Origin: Phorcus lineatus
Taxonomy: Eukaryota; Mollusca; Gastropoda; Trochida; Trochidae
DNA: 64,000 nucleotides
Assembly (NCBI GenBank): GCA_921293015.1
Contig: OV121086.1
Span: 30,552,254-30,616,253, forward strand
Direction: 5' to 3'
Made by a program: the position numbers and the translations under genes. This document shows, piece after piece, positions 1 to 10,142 of the stretch. Numbering within the stretch: the first letter of the stretch is position 1; each line of letters starts with the position of its first letter. The notes under the pieces are model-generated. The model was not told the DNA's origin. It searched no databases and saw nothing but the letters and a program-made list of their open reading frames with translations.

Positions 1-742
1 AGTAATCTTTCCAATGCTAAAAATAGTAATTAGAGAATAAATAAGTTATAACTATGGATATTTCTGTCAGTCAATTTCTGCTTTAGACAATACCAATTTG
101 GGTTATTTATGCAAAGTTACAAAAAATATGTATATTAATATATAAACAGAAATTTGATGATTTCATTTAACTGTAAATTTATCTCCCTGGGCTTGTATTT
201 TATAATGACCAACCTACATTGACAAAATTTAATGTCCCACTTAGGCACTAATTTCATAACTCATAGGCCCAGGGCCTTCGTCATCTCCAAAGTTAATTAG
301 GATCTGCTAATAAATGCACAAATCAGTTCTGACATATAATAAAAATGCTATCAGTATTTATCTAACACTAAGAATTTACGATTAAATATTCTATGTTGAA
401 CATATTACTTAGATTAATAAGACTACAAAAATGTCAATAATTTTCCCCATATCAAATGTTCTTAAATTTTAATTGCTTTTTACAGAACCATGAATCTCAA
501 AGCGTCTTTCAACCCCATTTATCATTAAATGAGACCTTACAGCTGAACTCAAATTTTTTAAACTTAAAGCATGCATGGTTGACTGAGTATCGCTCAAATA
601 ATTTGAAAAGGTATGATAGTTTAGAGAAACTGATAATTTGTTAATCCTGTGAAAGGCATACGTCTCTCAGCATCATTTGTGAATCTAACAAACAGGGAGA
701 TATTCCCTCCGGTGTGCTCAGTGCTTCGCATCTAATGGAGTA

Positions 743-1191
743 TTAAAGGCATAAGTGCACACCAATATTTCGTATAAACAACAGATGCACAGATAATGAA
801 TATCTCTCGATTACTAACGATCATAATCCATTTACAATGCTTATACTACATTTTTTTAATTGATTATGTTATAAGATTGCTTTAATATACAATATTTCAT
901 CCCTTAATCTAGGTTCAGAGTTAAGGTAATATCAAAAGCTACACTTATTACTAGTTTAGCCGTTTTCAGCTGTTCAACTTTTCATATTTTTTAGTGCACA
1001 GCTGACCATAGATTCAGATATCTCTAAGCCGACTTCAGCTGTCTTAAATGTTTTCATTGTTGATTACAGGTCAGTTGTAAAGAATAATAAATTTTTTACT
1101 GCATCGATTGAAAGCATAAGTAAGTGCTTATATAATCATATGCCTTAAAAGGGCCAATTTGAAATGAAAAAGCGTGCTATAGTACCTTTAA
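743..1191 (-). mobile_element. TTAA-flanked MITE, family C, copy 1 (internally deleted)
   Basis: The copy is bounded by TTAA at 743-746 and 1188-1191. Its ends are inverted versions of each other (AAGGCATAAGTGCAC at the left; GTGCTATAGTACCTT at the right). It is a reverse-oriented relative of the copies at 13567-14196 and 25828-26466: shared blocks include the 'CACCAATATTTC' end, a 'CAGTTGTAAAGAAT' block and 'TCGATTGAAAGC'. It is about 180 bp shorter than copy 2 because the middle is missing. There is no coding capacity. A TTAA target fits piggyBac-type mobilisation, but the TIR does not begin with the usual CCC, so the superfamily is inferred. Confidence 0.75.
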
Positions 1192-1408
1192 GGACACGAT
1201 TCTCTGCAGATTCTGGACAATCATCAATGTCTTTACCATTTACCATTTACCAGGAAAAAAAGTTAGAATATTTCAGTCTTCGAAAAACATTATCACAAGT
1301 GCAATGTTATTAACCCTGTTAGAATAATGAATAATCTGTATCTGATGAAACTGTTTTGTATGCTTTGTGAAAGACAAGTGATAATGTACCCTCGATCAAA
1401 AACTGTAT

Positions 1409-1700
1409 TTTATCATCCAAAACTGTGTTCTACAGGAGATATCGCTCATTGGAGATCAAGGGATATCTCCTAGTAGATATTGTTTTGACAGTAGATTTTG
1501 AACAAAGCCCTGTTACAGTCAAATTCATGACATCACAATTGTTTTACATCATCAAGTAATGATATGACAATGCTATGACGTCATAAGCATGACGACGTCA
1601 GTGATATAACTTCACCGCACTGAGAGTTTAAGAGGAGTGTAGAGTTCGGAAATATACATTTTACACGGAATCGAAATGAAAAATGATTTTGGATGATAAA
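1409..1700. repeat. 292-bp segment bounded by 14-bp inverted repeats
   Basis: TTTATCATCCAAAA at 1409-1422 is exactly inverted at 1687-1700. The segment contains a small hairpin (AGGAGATATC/GATATCTCCT, about 1434-1471) and a perfect CRE octamer TGACGTCA at 1576-1583. No ORF was seen. It may be a short non-autonomous DNA element, but no target duplication was identified. Confidence 0.45.
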
Positions 1701-1703
1701 CAT

Positions 1704-1829
1704 AATCTCACCCTCGTGTCTTCTGATATCAAATACATCAACATGAGTCTATAAAAGTAAAAATATCCGAGGCAACTTTTATAGAATCGTGTTGATATAT
1801 TTGATATCAGAAGACACTTGGGTGAGATT
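1704..1829. repeat. Foldback palindrome, about 55-bp arms
   Basis: The left arm (1704-1758) and right arm (1775-1829) are inverted copies with only a few mismatches around a short spacer. Each arm contains CTTCTGATATCAAATA or its complement. The DNA or RNA would fold into a long hairpin. It is noncoding and probably a palindromic MITE remnant. Confidence 0.7.
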
Positions 1830-2257
1830 CTCTATTTGTAGCATGGGGTAGATATTAAGTATATCTATATTGCTATATACTTATCATCAGTTATTTACAA
1901 TATCTAAGAATAGTTTACAGATTCAAGTTCAGGAAAAGCCTTAGAAATCTGAACCGGAAAACTGTCATGCTGGTGGTTTTAGAAGGATAATCACATTTAT
2001 CAGTGCCTCAATATAAAATGTGCATATGAAGAGCGTTAATTCCATTTTGAAAATTAAAAAAATATTTGATAAGAGATACCTAGAGATTGTGAAAATTGAC
2101 TGAATCTGAAATTCAGACATTTTCAATCAGGGGCAGTGAATTCAAGAATACTTATTTCTGATGCAAAGTAATCCAGAAATGTCAATAAAGAGTATATTTT
2201 TCAACAAATATATTTTTCGTAAAAGGATTCCTATTTTTTATATTAACCCCTCTAAAA

Positions 2258-2765
2258 AAGACATGTTATTCAGTCAATAGTAATAATAGCCTTTAGAAGT
2301 ATGTCCTGTTGCTAGATCTTAATTGGTACTTTCACATAAGTGTTTTGTTCAATAAATAAACATTTTATAAATGTTCCAATTTTCTTTGATGTTTCATATT
2401 TGTTTACCAACAAAAAAGACATGATGTTAAACCATGAGCATAAATGACCTTTAAAAGTATGTAATATTGCATGATCTATCATTCTAATCACTACAACATT
2501 ATATTTTTCAACATGAATACTTCTCATAAAATATTCCAATTTTCTTTCATTTTTTATGCTTTTTCACCCAAAAACAGACATGACGTTAAATCTACAACAG
2601 AAATGAACTTGGGAATCAAGTAATGCTGCACCATCTATCATTCTAGCCAATTAAAAAGTTTTTCCTGCAATACATGTATTTTAAAATAAATAATTCCTAA
2701 TTTCCCTTACTTTTTAAGGTTTTTGCCCCATAAATACATGTTGCCCATGGTTGATTTTGGTTGGG
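2258..2765. repeat. Degenerate tandem repeat, period about 160 bp, about 3 units
   Basis: Recurring blocks such as TTCCAATTTTCTTT followed by 'CCAACAAAAAAGACATGA'-like text occur near 2372 and 2534, with a more diverged one at 2693. AAAGACATG also recurs at the start of units. Units are well diverged, so the array is old. There is no coding signal. Confidence 0.6.
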
Positions 2766-2862
2766 TTTTTCATTGTTCATCAGCACTGCTAAAGGGACCA
2801 TTTAAAAACAAAATTTGTCTGTTATCGAAAATGTCCGGGTTTTTCATGATTTCTACTGGCCT

Positions 2863-2965
2863 ACCTACCAGGAGCATGCATGTAAGCTCCAGCTGGCATA
2901 GCTCTTGGGGTCTCTGAAGCACGCAAACCACCACACCACGATAAGGTATTGAGTCCAGTGGTGGG
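2863..2965 (-). mobile_element. SINE family A fragment (head region)
   Basis: The segment matches the 5' head of family A: CCAGCTGGCATAGCTCT, GGTCTCTGAAGCACGCAAACC and CACCACGATAAGGTATTGAGT, read in the minus orientation. The 3' half and ACTC tail are absent. The full-length reference copy is at 15991-16315. Confidence 0.75.
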
Positions 2966-3271
2966 TTTAATACCGAAGTCGCAACACAACAAAATCAACA
3001 TTGCGCATAGGTGATAAAAATACCCGCAGTCGAGGCATATGGAACGTCCATAACATACTATATTTACGATACGAGTGCCTAAATATAAGTATTTTCCGAG
3101 CGAGAGATATACTGATATTTCGTCAGTAGTGTCTTCAACATAGTATATCATGGACACGAATATGATATTTTGTAATTACCGAAGTAGCAATATCAAAGGG
3201 AATAATCTTTAAAAAACCTTCATGCAAAGGCGGATTAAGCGAACCGTGACATAAAAGCATTGGTAATGACG

Positions 3272-3279
3272 TGACGTCA
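3272..3279. promoter_or_regulatory. CRE octamer TGACGTCA
   Basis: A perfect palindromic CREB/ATF site inside GTGACGTCAC. It is one of ten in the window. No associated TATA box or exon is visible here. Confidence 0.35.
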
Positions 3280-3404
3280 CATGAAACAGTGATATTTGGC
3301 CCTGGTGCATCGTATGAAAAATATTAACCTCAATATAATTTCCCTCGTAGGTAATAAAATGATATAGACCTCAAAGTTGTATGCTCAATTGCATTTACTA
3401 ATCG

Positions 3405-3691
3405 GGCGGGAGAGCGCAGTGTTTAGCGTGTTCGGCTTCGGATCAAGAGTTCCCTTGTTCGAATCCCACGCCGGGGCTCGGCAACTTTGCCTGCCGGAAA
3501 GAACTGTTTCACACGCAGAAAGGTTTGGGTGCAATGCTACGCTGAATTCCATCACTACCCATGGTTCGCTAGTTCCAGCCGATGCTTGCAAAATTTCATC
3601 GCAATGCACAGCCATAATCATGTTGCGCGATTTCTTCCTGCAATAATACTAACAGCTGCAAAGCGCCTTTAAAACCCGAAATCACCTCACC
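3405..3691 (+). mobile_element. SINE family B copy 1 (tRNA-derived)
   Basis: The tRNA-like head includes the B-box-like TTGTTCGAATCC near 3458. It is followed by the family's central region (GGTTTGGGTGCAATGCTAC) and a short CACCTCACC tail. Probable target duplications flank it: GCATTTACTAATCG at 3391-3404 and GCATTCACAAATCG at 3692-3705 (12 of 14 matching). The A box is degraded (GAGCGCAGTGTTTAG). Divergence from the copy at 40212 indicates an older insertion. Confidence 0.85.
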
Positions 3692-3704
3692 GCATTCACA
3701 AATC

Positions 3705-3994
3705 GAGTGAGTTGGGGTTTAACGTGTGTTGAACAATATTTCAGTTATTAAAAACGTGGATGATAAGCATCCAAAAGAGAATGGACAGATCAGGGGAAAG
3801 GTATCGTGCGGGAAAAGACGGAAAGAAAGCCAATAGTGAGAGATAGAAAGCAGGTTTCAGAAGGACTCAATTTGGTCTGCCTTCTACTCATCGACCTGTC
3901 CAGCGTGGGTGCCCCTACCAGGAGCATGTTAGCTCAGCTGGCATAGCTCTCAGGGTCTCTGAAGCACGCAAACCACAAAACCACGATAAGGTAT
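3705..3994 (-). mobile_element. SINE family A copy
   Basis: Nearly full-length family A element. The complement of the ACTC tail (GAGTGAGTTGGGGTTTAACG) is at the left and the head (CCACGATAAGGTAT) at the right. It starts directly at the end of the family B element and abuts an oppositely oriented family A fragment on its right. Confidence 0.9.
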
Positions 3995-4098
3995 CCCTTT
4001 TTCCCTTATCTGTCCACTCTCTTTTGGATGCTAGTCATCCACGTGTTTGATAACTGAAATATTGTTCAAAACACGTTAAACCCCAACTCACTCACTCA
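3995..4098 (+). mobile_element. SINE family A 3' fragment, inverted to its neighbour
   Basis: It holds only the 3' third of family A, running from CCCTTATCTGTCCACTCTC to CCCCAACTCACTCACTC. It begins exactly where the minus-strand copy stops, giving a head-to-body inverted pair. This could be a 5'-truncated insertion into the older copy or a rearrangement. Confidence 0.85.
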
Positions 4099-6285
4099 AC
4101 ATTCAAGCGCACTCTCGGGAGCTTTAATTTGAATATTTAAAGGGTTGCACCCGATTGGCTGTGAACATGAACGTGTGAGCTAAAATCTCGAATTCCAACT
4201 CAATGGGGAACCCTGACGTACTAAACCGCCAGGTGGCGCGTCGAAATTTCCGTCCCGGAAGTATTGCTGGCGCAATGAATAGATACAGTGAGCGAAGTTT
4301 TGACGGGCGAAAATTTAAGTAAACATATGTCCAGGAAAGATACAACGCATGACAGCGAATCAGGTATGATGATCAAACATCTACGTCACATATATTAACC
4401 CTTTGGCTGAAATTGTGAGTCATATTTAGGAAAACTCTATGAACGGAGAGGCATGTGTTGCCCTCACTTCATGTACGATCGGTCAGAATAACAAAATTAC
4501 ACTGCCTATAGATGATTTATTTTGGGGGCATTTAAAGATAATAATCTAAAATACGCTTATGACTGTGGACAAGTATAAATATTCAATCATAATACTATTA
4601 TCCTGCAGTTTCTTCATGTTATCTCATCTAAAAAATTGACAATTTATCATCAGGCATTGAAGGTTTATTAAAATTTATTTTTGAAATGTAAACTCTCACA
4701 AGAATAATCTAGGTTTAAATCTATTATTTACTTTAATCTTGGCAAATCTTCACTGTCAGTTTTCTAAACGTTTTAGATTTAATTTGAGCTTTGTTAAATT
4801 TCTGTTAATTTACATTTCTAATAATATATTATCAAAAATTAAAATTAACTGTCTATTCCTGTTTACACCTTGTGTTTGTGATCACCTTTTAGTTTTGAGT
4901 GCAGTGTTCTGTCAAGCCTTTTCAAACTTAATTGGTCCCACTTCAGAAAAAAGTTGGGGTAATATTTTACTGGGTAAAAGTCAAATCAGTTACAAGTACT
5001 AAAATGAAACTAGATTAAATTATTTTATTATTATTTCATTTTTAATAAAAGCTGTCTTTTGAAAGTGTGTATTTTTACTCAAACTTGACAACACAAGGAT
5101 ATATTTCCATAGGCCTATTTGAAAATAACACTTAAACATAATCATGCATAATTTTTAAAAACAGAGTTCATTTGTCATTATCAGTAAAATATATTTCCTT
5201 TTGTAGCAATACTTTTATCTGAAATTTATTTTAAACATCATATTCCAAAAGTAAGAATAGTGGGAAGCATTATTTTGAAACCTTTGATAAACTAATGATC
5301 ATGATATCAGCATATCGTGTCATCTTCATAATCAAATCTATACTTGGGTCTGCTCAAATTGAACACATAATTAATAATAACTATATTCTAATAATGCATT
5401 TCGTTGCATTGCAAAATATTAAATTGACAGCGAAAGTATCCTCGCTTGATTTACTTCCGGGTTCGGAAAATTCGTGCCCGCGATTTATGGGTGAATAATT
5501 TCGCACTTTGAAGTTCACACATAATCCTGAACGCTAATTGGTTGAGAGCACGGTCATGTGATCTAAATTCCAGAGGTTCATTTCCCATGAAGTCTCCGAT
5601 AAAACGTTCACGCTTGTGTAAACAGTTTCTAGCCGATCTAGGTCATGAGAACATTCACCGGAACTACTTTACTTGCTGGGTTTCCACGTCGAATTTAAAA
5701 TCTTACTTACCATATTCGTTTTTCTTTATTCAAAAAAATGAAAAGAAATTGAATATATAATCATTTGTTAAATTTAATATTTTCTAGGATTCTTGACTAA
5801 GCATTGCTACAGGTTTTTCTGCCTTTTAAACTGAAGCGAACAAAACGAGATGCCTTTAGACGATCGCAAGACAAATCTCACATTACGATCATTTTAGTGA
5901 ACCATGACGTATAGACCTACTTGATAAGTGGCGAATGTACCGTCATTGTAATCACAACCTTGCTTAAACGACTGTCGTTTACATATTTTGGTGAAGAGAC
6001 GCTAACAAAATTAATGTCGGCTCGTAGCGGGCGCCATGACATGGTAATTATTCACAAGGCAGATAACTCTGATCTTGTGTCCTTGCGTGGATTTTATTTT
6101 TGTGTACGCTTCATTCATTTTGTTTTAGCGCCGCAATTCCTCAATATAATGAAATTCACGTAATAAACACGCGGTAAAATTTTGAATTGGAATTTTTCTC
6201 GTTGCACAATGTTACTCGTTCAGAGGCTAAGACAAAATTTGTATTACTCCGCTTGACAAATATGTCCTAATATGGTGCGAAATTA
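4099..6285. other. No gene seen; CpG-bearing patches
   Basis: The stretch is mostly AT-rich unique sequence. Two patches are richer in CpG than their surroundings. The first, 4140-4330, includes an inverted CCAAT box GATTGGCT near 4153. The second, 5440-5680, includes the ETS-like ACTTCCGGG near 5453. They might be regulatory, but no exon, TATA box or coding ORF could be tied to them. Confidence 0.4.
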
Positions 6286-6458
6286 TAAGAATTGAATATC
6301 AGTTTGTGTGTTTGCAATGGAAAATGAACGATGTCAAACCTACATTCAAACTCTCATGTGAACCCGCTCGCAAGCTCGCTTGGTTCACACGAGTTTGAAT
6401 GTAGGTTTGACATCGTTCATTTTCCATTGCAAACACACAAACTGACATTCAATTCTTA
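6286..6458. mobile_element. Near-perfect 173-bp palindrome (foldback MITE 1)
   Basis: Two arms of about 77 bp, starting TAAGAATTGAAT and ending ATTCAATTCTTA, are inverted copies with very few differences (one A/G substitution and a small indel near the loop). The central spacer is a CpG-bearing CGCTCGCAAGCTCGC. Arms this well matched imply a recent origin or gene conversion. TA at both edges would suit a TA-targeting MITE. It has no ORF. Confidence 0.85.
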
Positions 6459-6719
6459 AGTGAGTGAGTGAGTTGGGGTTTAACGTGCTTTGAACAATAT
6501 TTCAATTACTAAACACGTGGATGACAAGCATCCAAAAAAGAGTGGACAGAAGGGAGAAAGGGATCGACAGGATGAGAAAAAAAACGGAAAGAAAGGCATA
6601 GTGAGAGATAGACAACAGGTTTTAGAACGACTCAATTTGGTCTGGCTGGCATAGCTCTCTGGGTCTCTCAAGCACGCAAACCACCACACCACGATAAGGT
6701 ATTGAGTCAGGTGGTGGCG
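6459..6719 (-). mobile_element. SINE family A copy with internal deletion
   Basis: Tail complement (AGTGAGTGAGTGAGTTGGGG) is at the left and the head at the right. Compared with 15991-16315 it lacks the segment between GGTCTGGCT and GCTGGCATAGC, about 60 bp. The deletion ends share 'CTGGC', suggesting microhomology-mediated loss. It sits directly beside the palindrome. Confidence 0.9.
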
Positions 6720-6967
6720 CGATTTATGATTGTCATGTTAAACATTTCATGGTTAAAATACTTTTATTGTATAGAAACTATTTCGCAAACATCCTATTGT
6801 CGCTGTAAAACTAAAATGGAAATTTTAATATAATTCTTAAACAAACATTTAGCATGAACACATTACACGTCACTGTCGCTAAATTAAGGCATTTTTGCAG
6901 TGAACATCGACATACGTTACAATCAACAAGGGCGGCAATTCCGCAGCGCCACCGATGACGCAGTTTC

Positions 6968-7137
6968 GTGAGTGAGTGAGTTGGGGTTTAACGTGTTTGA
7001 ACAGTATTTCAGTTATTAAACACGTGGATGACAAGCATCCATCCGAAAGAGAGTGGATAGATCAGGGAGACAGGGATCGACAGGATGAGGGAAAAGACGG
7101 AAAGAAAGGCATAGTGAGAGATAGACAACAGGTTTCC
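6968..7137 (-). mobile_element. 5'-truncated SINE family A with perfect 11-bp target duplication
   Basis: Only the 3' half is present. GACGCAGTTTC occurs immediately before it (6957-6967) and immediately after it (7138-7148). Truncation of the head end together with a perfect duplication is the signature of target-primed reverse transcription. This shows that family A is a LINE-mobilised retroposon whose 3' end is the ACTC side. Confidence 0.95.
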
Positions 7138-7440
7138 GACGCAGTTTCATGTCAGGGTTCCCGAAAGGCATACAAAGCTTCACCAGCACTTGTTTATTTA
7201 AGGCAATAACTGTTTTTAATGAAACTCGCGTTTATTAAGAGCATATCAGTGACACTTAATTAAGGACATAATAATTATTTGCTGCCCATGGGCATCGATT
7301 ACTTCCGCTTTACCCTATTCCTAAAAATGACACCTAATATAAAGTTTCAAGTACAACTTGGCACAAAATCTTACATTATGGACCTGTCGAAATATTCATG
7401 ACTGCATTTAAGTTGCTACAATTCGTGACGTTGCTACAAT

Positions 7441-7577
7441 GCGTTTCCACCAAGTTTCACGTGACAAGAAATAGAAACATGATTTTGGTAGGAACCGTTT
7501 CCATCAATGTCACTTTTCGCGTATCACGTTTCACGCGTGTCAAATGATACGTGACACGTGAAACTTGGTGGAAACGC
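7441..7577. repeat. Inverted repeat, 23-bp perfect arms
   Basis: GCGTTTCCACCAAGTTTCAC plus GTG (7441-7463) is exactly inverted at 7555-7577. The right arm is also the start of the 358-bp tandem unit, so the pair may be the terminal repeats of the element that was later tandemly amplified. Confidence 0.8.
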
Positions 7578-8414
7578 AGCCTTACATGCTTTCCTCCTTT
7601 CCTTCGCTGAAAATAAAGAACTTGCCACCTGCTGCTGATACAGTTGGTGAATATTGTTGATTTCATTTAAAGTTTGTACTATTTTTCCCTCATCCTCTCG
7701 TTGATTTACAAAGAATGATTCTTTTTACCCGTGTCATGTCACGTTTCTGTCCGATCTGGGGTTTCCCACAGTTTACTTTCCCTCTTGGTAACTCCACGTG
7801 TTCGTATCGAATGTAAACAGCCTGTGTATGACATGTGACATGTTCGATGTGAAATCCAGTGGAAACCCTACATGTCACGTATCACGTGTCACGCGTGTCA
7901 AATGATACGTGACACGTGAAACTTGGTGGAAACGCAGCCTTACATGCTTTCCTCCTTTCCTTCGCTGAAAATAAAGAACTTGCCACCTGCTGCTGATACA
8001 GTTGGTGAATATTGTTGATTTCATTTAAAGTTTGTACTATTTTTCCCTCATCCTCTCGTTGATTTTCAAAGAATGATTCTTTTTACCCGTGTCATGTCAC
8101 GTTTCTGTCCGATCTGGGGTTTTCCACAGTTTACTTTCCCTCTTGGTAACTCCACGTGTTCGTATCGAATGTAAACAGCCTGTGTATGACATGTGACATG
8201 TTCGATGTGAAATCCAGTGGAAACCCTACATGTCACGTATCACGTGTCATGCGTGACAAATGATACGTGACACGTGAAACTTGGTGGAAACGCAGCCTTA
8301 CATGCTTTCCTCCTTTCCTTCGCAGAAAATAAAGAACTTGCCACCTGCTGCTGATACAGTTAGTGAATATTGTTGATTTCATTTAAAGTTTGTACTATTT
8401 TTCCCTCATCCTCT
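7541..8414. repeat. 358-bp tandem repeat, about 2.4 units, CACGTG-rich
   Basis: CAAATGATACGTGACACGTG begins units at 7541, 7899 and 8257, a constant 358-bp period. The units are almost identical (single-base differences such as GGGGTTTCCCAC versus GGGGTTTTCCAC), so amplification is recent. Each unit carries several CACGTG palindromes and the related CACGTA and CATGTG. The last unit breaks at TTTTCCCTCATCCTCTCG, where SINE sequence continues. Confidence 0.92.
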
Positions 8415-8518
8415 CGATCCCTTAATTCCTGATCCGTCCACTCGCTGTTGGATGATTTTCATCCATGTGTTTAATTACTGAAATATTGTACACGCTTAAA
8501 ACCCATAGTCACTCACCT
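8415..8518 (+). mobile_element. SINE family A 3' fragment at a repeat breakpoint
   Basis: It runs from ATCCCTTAATTCCTGATCCG to CCCATAGTCACTCACC. The junction with the truncated 358-bp unit falls where both sequences resemble CCCTCATCCTSTCG, so a microhomology crossover is likely. Confidence 0.75.
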
Positions 8519-8560
8519 CCCCTTTAAACAATCATACCTGGGATGCAGTTCTTTCAATTG

Positions 8561-8885
8561 GCCACCACTTGACTCAACTCCTTATCGTGGTGTGGTAGTT
8601 TGCGAGCTTCAGAGACCACGAGAGCTATGTCAGCCGGAGATAACATGCTCCTGGTAGGGACACCCAAGCTGGACAGATTGACGGGTAGAAGCCAGACCAA
8701 ATTTGAGTGCTTCTAAAACCTGTTTTCTATCTCTCACTATGCCTTTCTTTCCGTCTTTTCCCTCAACCTGTCGATCCCTTTCTCCCTTATCTGTCCACTC
8801 TCTTTTGGATGCTTGTCATCCACGTTAATTAAAAATAATAATTGAAATATTGTGCAAAGCACGTTAAACCCCAACTCACTCACTC
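8561..8885 (+). mobile_element. SINE family A, full-length copy
   Basis: The copy runs from the 5' end (CCACCACTTGACTCAA), through the middle (GCTCCTGGTAGGGACACCC) to the 3' end (CGTTAAACCCCAACTCACTC). A possible diverged target duplication (TCTTTCAATTG / TCTTTATGTTG) flanks it. The head has an A-box-like TGGTGTGGTAG but no convincing B box. Confidence 0.92.
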
Positions 8886-9837
8886 TTTATGTTGACTTGC
8901 AGCCTCTGGATGAAAAATTAAATGTAGACCAATCAAACCCAAAAAAAACAATAACGCAGTCATAATAGTGAAAGTTTTTAATAGCAGGTAACGATATGTC
9001 AAAGTCTTTACAATACAATGAATTTGCCATTTGGCTCTTAACATTTAACCTGGAACATCTGTATGGTACCTTCAACAACCACTTCATAAGTTGTGTAGGA
9101 AGAGGCATTCCAGTGAAGGACATGTAGTCAGGTGTTCCTCTCTATCTGAAGAGTTCAGGATATCAAGAAAATTGACAAGATGATGATCAATGCTTGTGTT
9201 TGTTTTAGAATGTTTTTGCATTTAGATAAATCAAAAGCGATATTTTTATTAATGGTAACAATGAATTACAGCAATGAAAGTAATAGATAAAGATGTTTAA
9301 ACATGAGCTTTAAAACAAACTAATTCTATATACTCTGGTAGATAAAAACAATATTTTACCTCTCTCGTGTTATTGTTGTATAGCCTGTGATGGAGAGATA
9401 GCTTATGCTTCCCCGTTGTCTTTGCAGCTCCTTCCTGCCACTCCCCATCACGTCTGATTAAAATCAACTGTGGTCTGAGGAATAACATTCTTTAAGTTTT
9501 GATTTGCGCGATTCGAACTCTATCTATCAGGGGCTTTCTTCTGTTCAACAGCCTCGTAGCTCGCACGTTCTGAGGTAACCTCAACAAACCATTCAAATTG
9601 ACTCTCGTCAAAAGCCTTGATGTCAATAAAATAGGGGAAAGTATGCGAAACTTGATCGACGTTATCCTTTGTTTAGATCTACGAGGCTTTTAAATCAGAC
9701 TGCACCCCACGGTATATGTAAAAATATGGCAATTATAATAGACAAGTAAATAAAGTTGTCAGAGCAGCTTAAACTATGGAATTACGGCAATTCATTGATT
9801 ACTATAAGAAAACAATCTGTTCGACATCATATTTCAT

Positions 9838-10131
9838 TAACGTGATGTGGTGGTTTGCGTGCTTCAGACACCCTGAGAGCTATGCCAGATGGAGCTTCCA
9901 TGCTCCTGGTAGGGACACCCAAGCTGGACAGGTCGACGGGTAGAAGCCAGACTTAATTTGAGTCCTTCTAAAACCTGTTGTCTATCTCTCCCTATGCCTT
10001 TTTTTCCATCTTTTCTCTCATCCTTTCGATCCCTTCCTCCCTTGTCTGTCCACTCTCTTTTGGATGCTTGTCATCCACGTGTTTAATAACTGAAATATTG
10101 TTCAAAGCACGTTAAACCCCAACGCACTCAC
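9838..10131 (+). mobile_element. SINE family A copy with 11-bp target duplication
   Basis: A near-complete family A element ending CCCCAACGCACTCAC. TCATATTTCAT occurs at 9827-9837 and again at 10132-10142. The first two bases could belong to the ACTC tail, so the duplication is 9-11 bp. Confidence 0.92.
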
Positions 10132-10142
10132 TCATATTTCAT

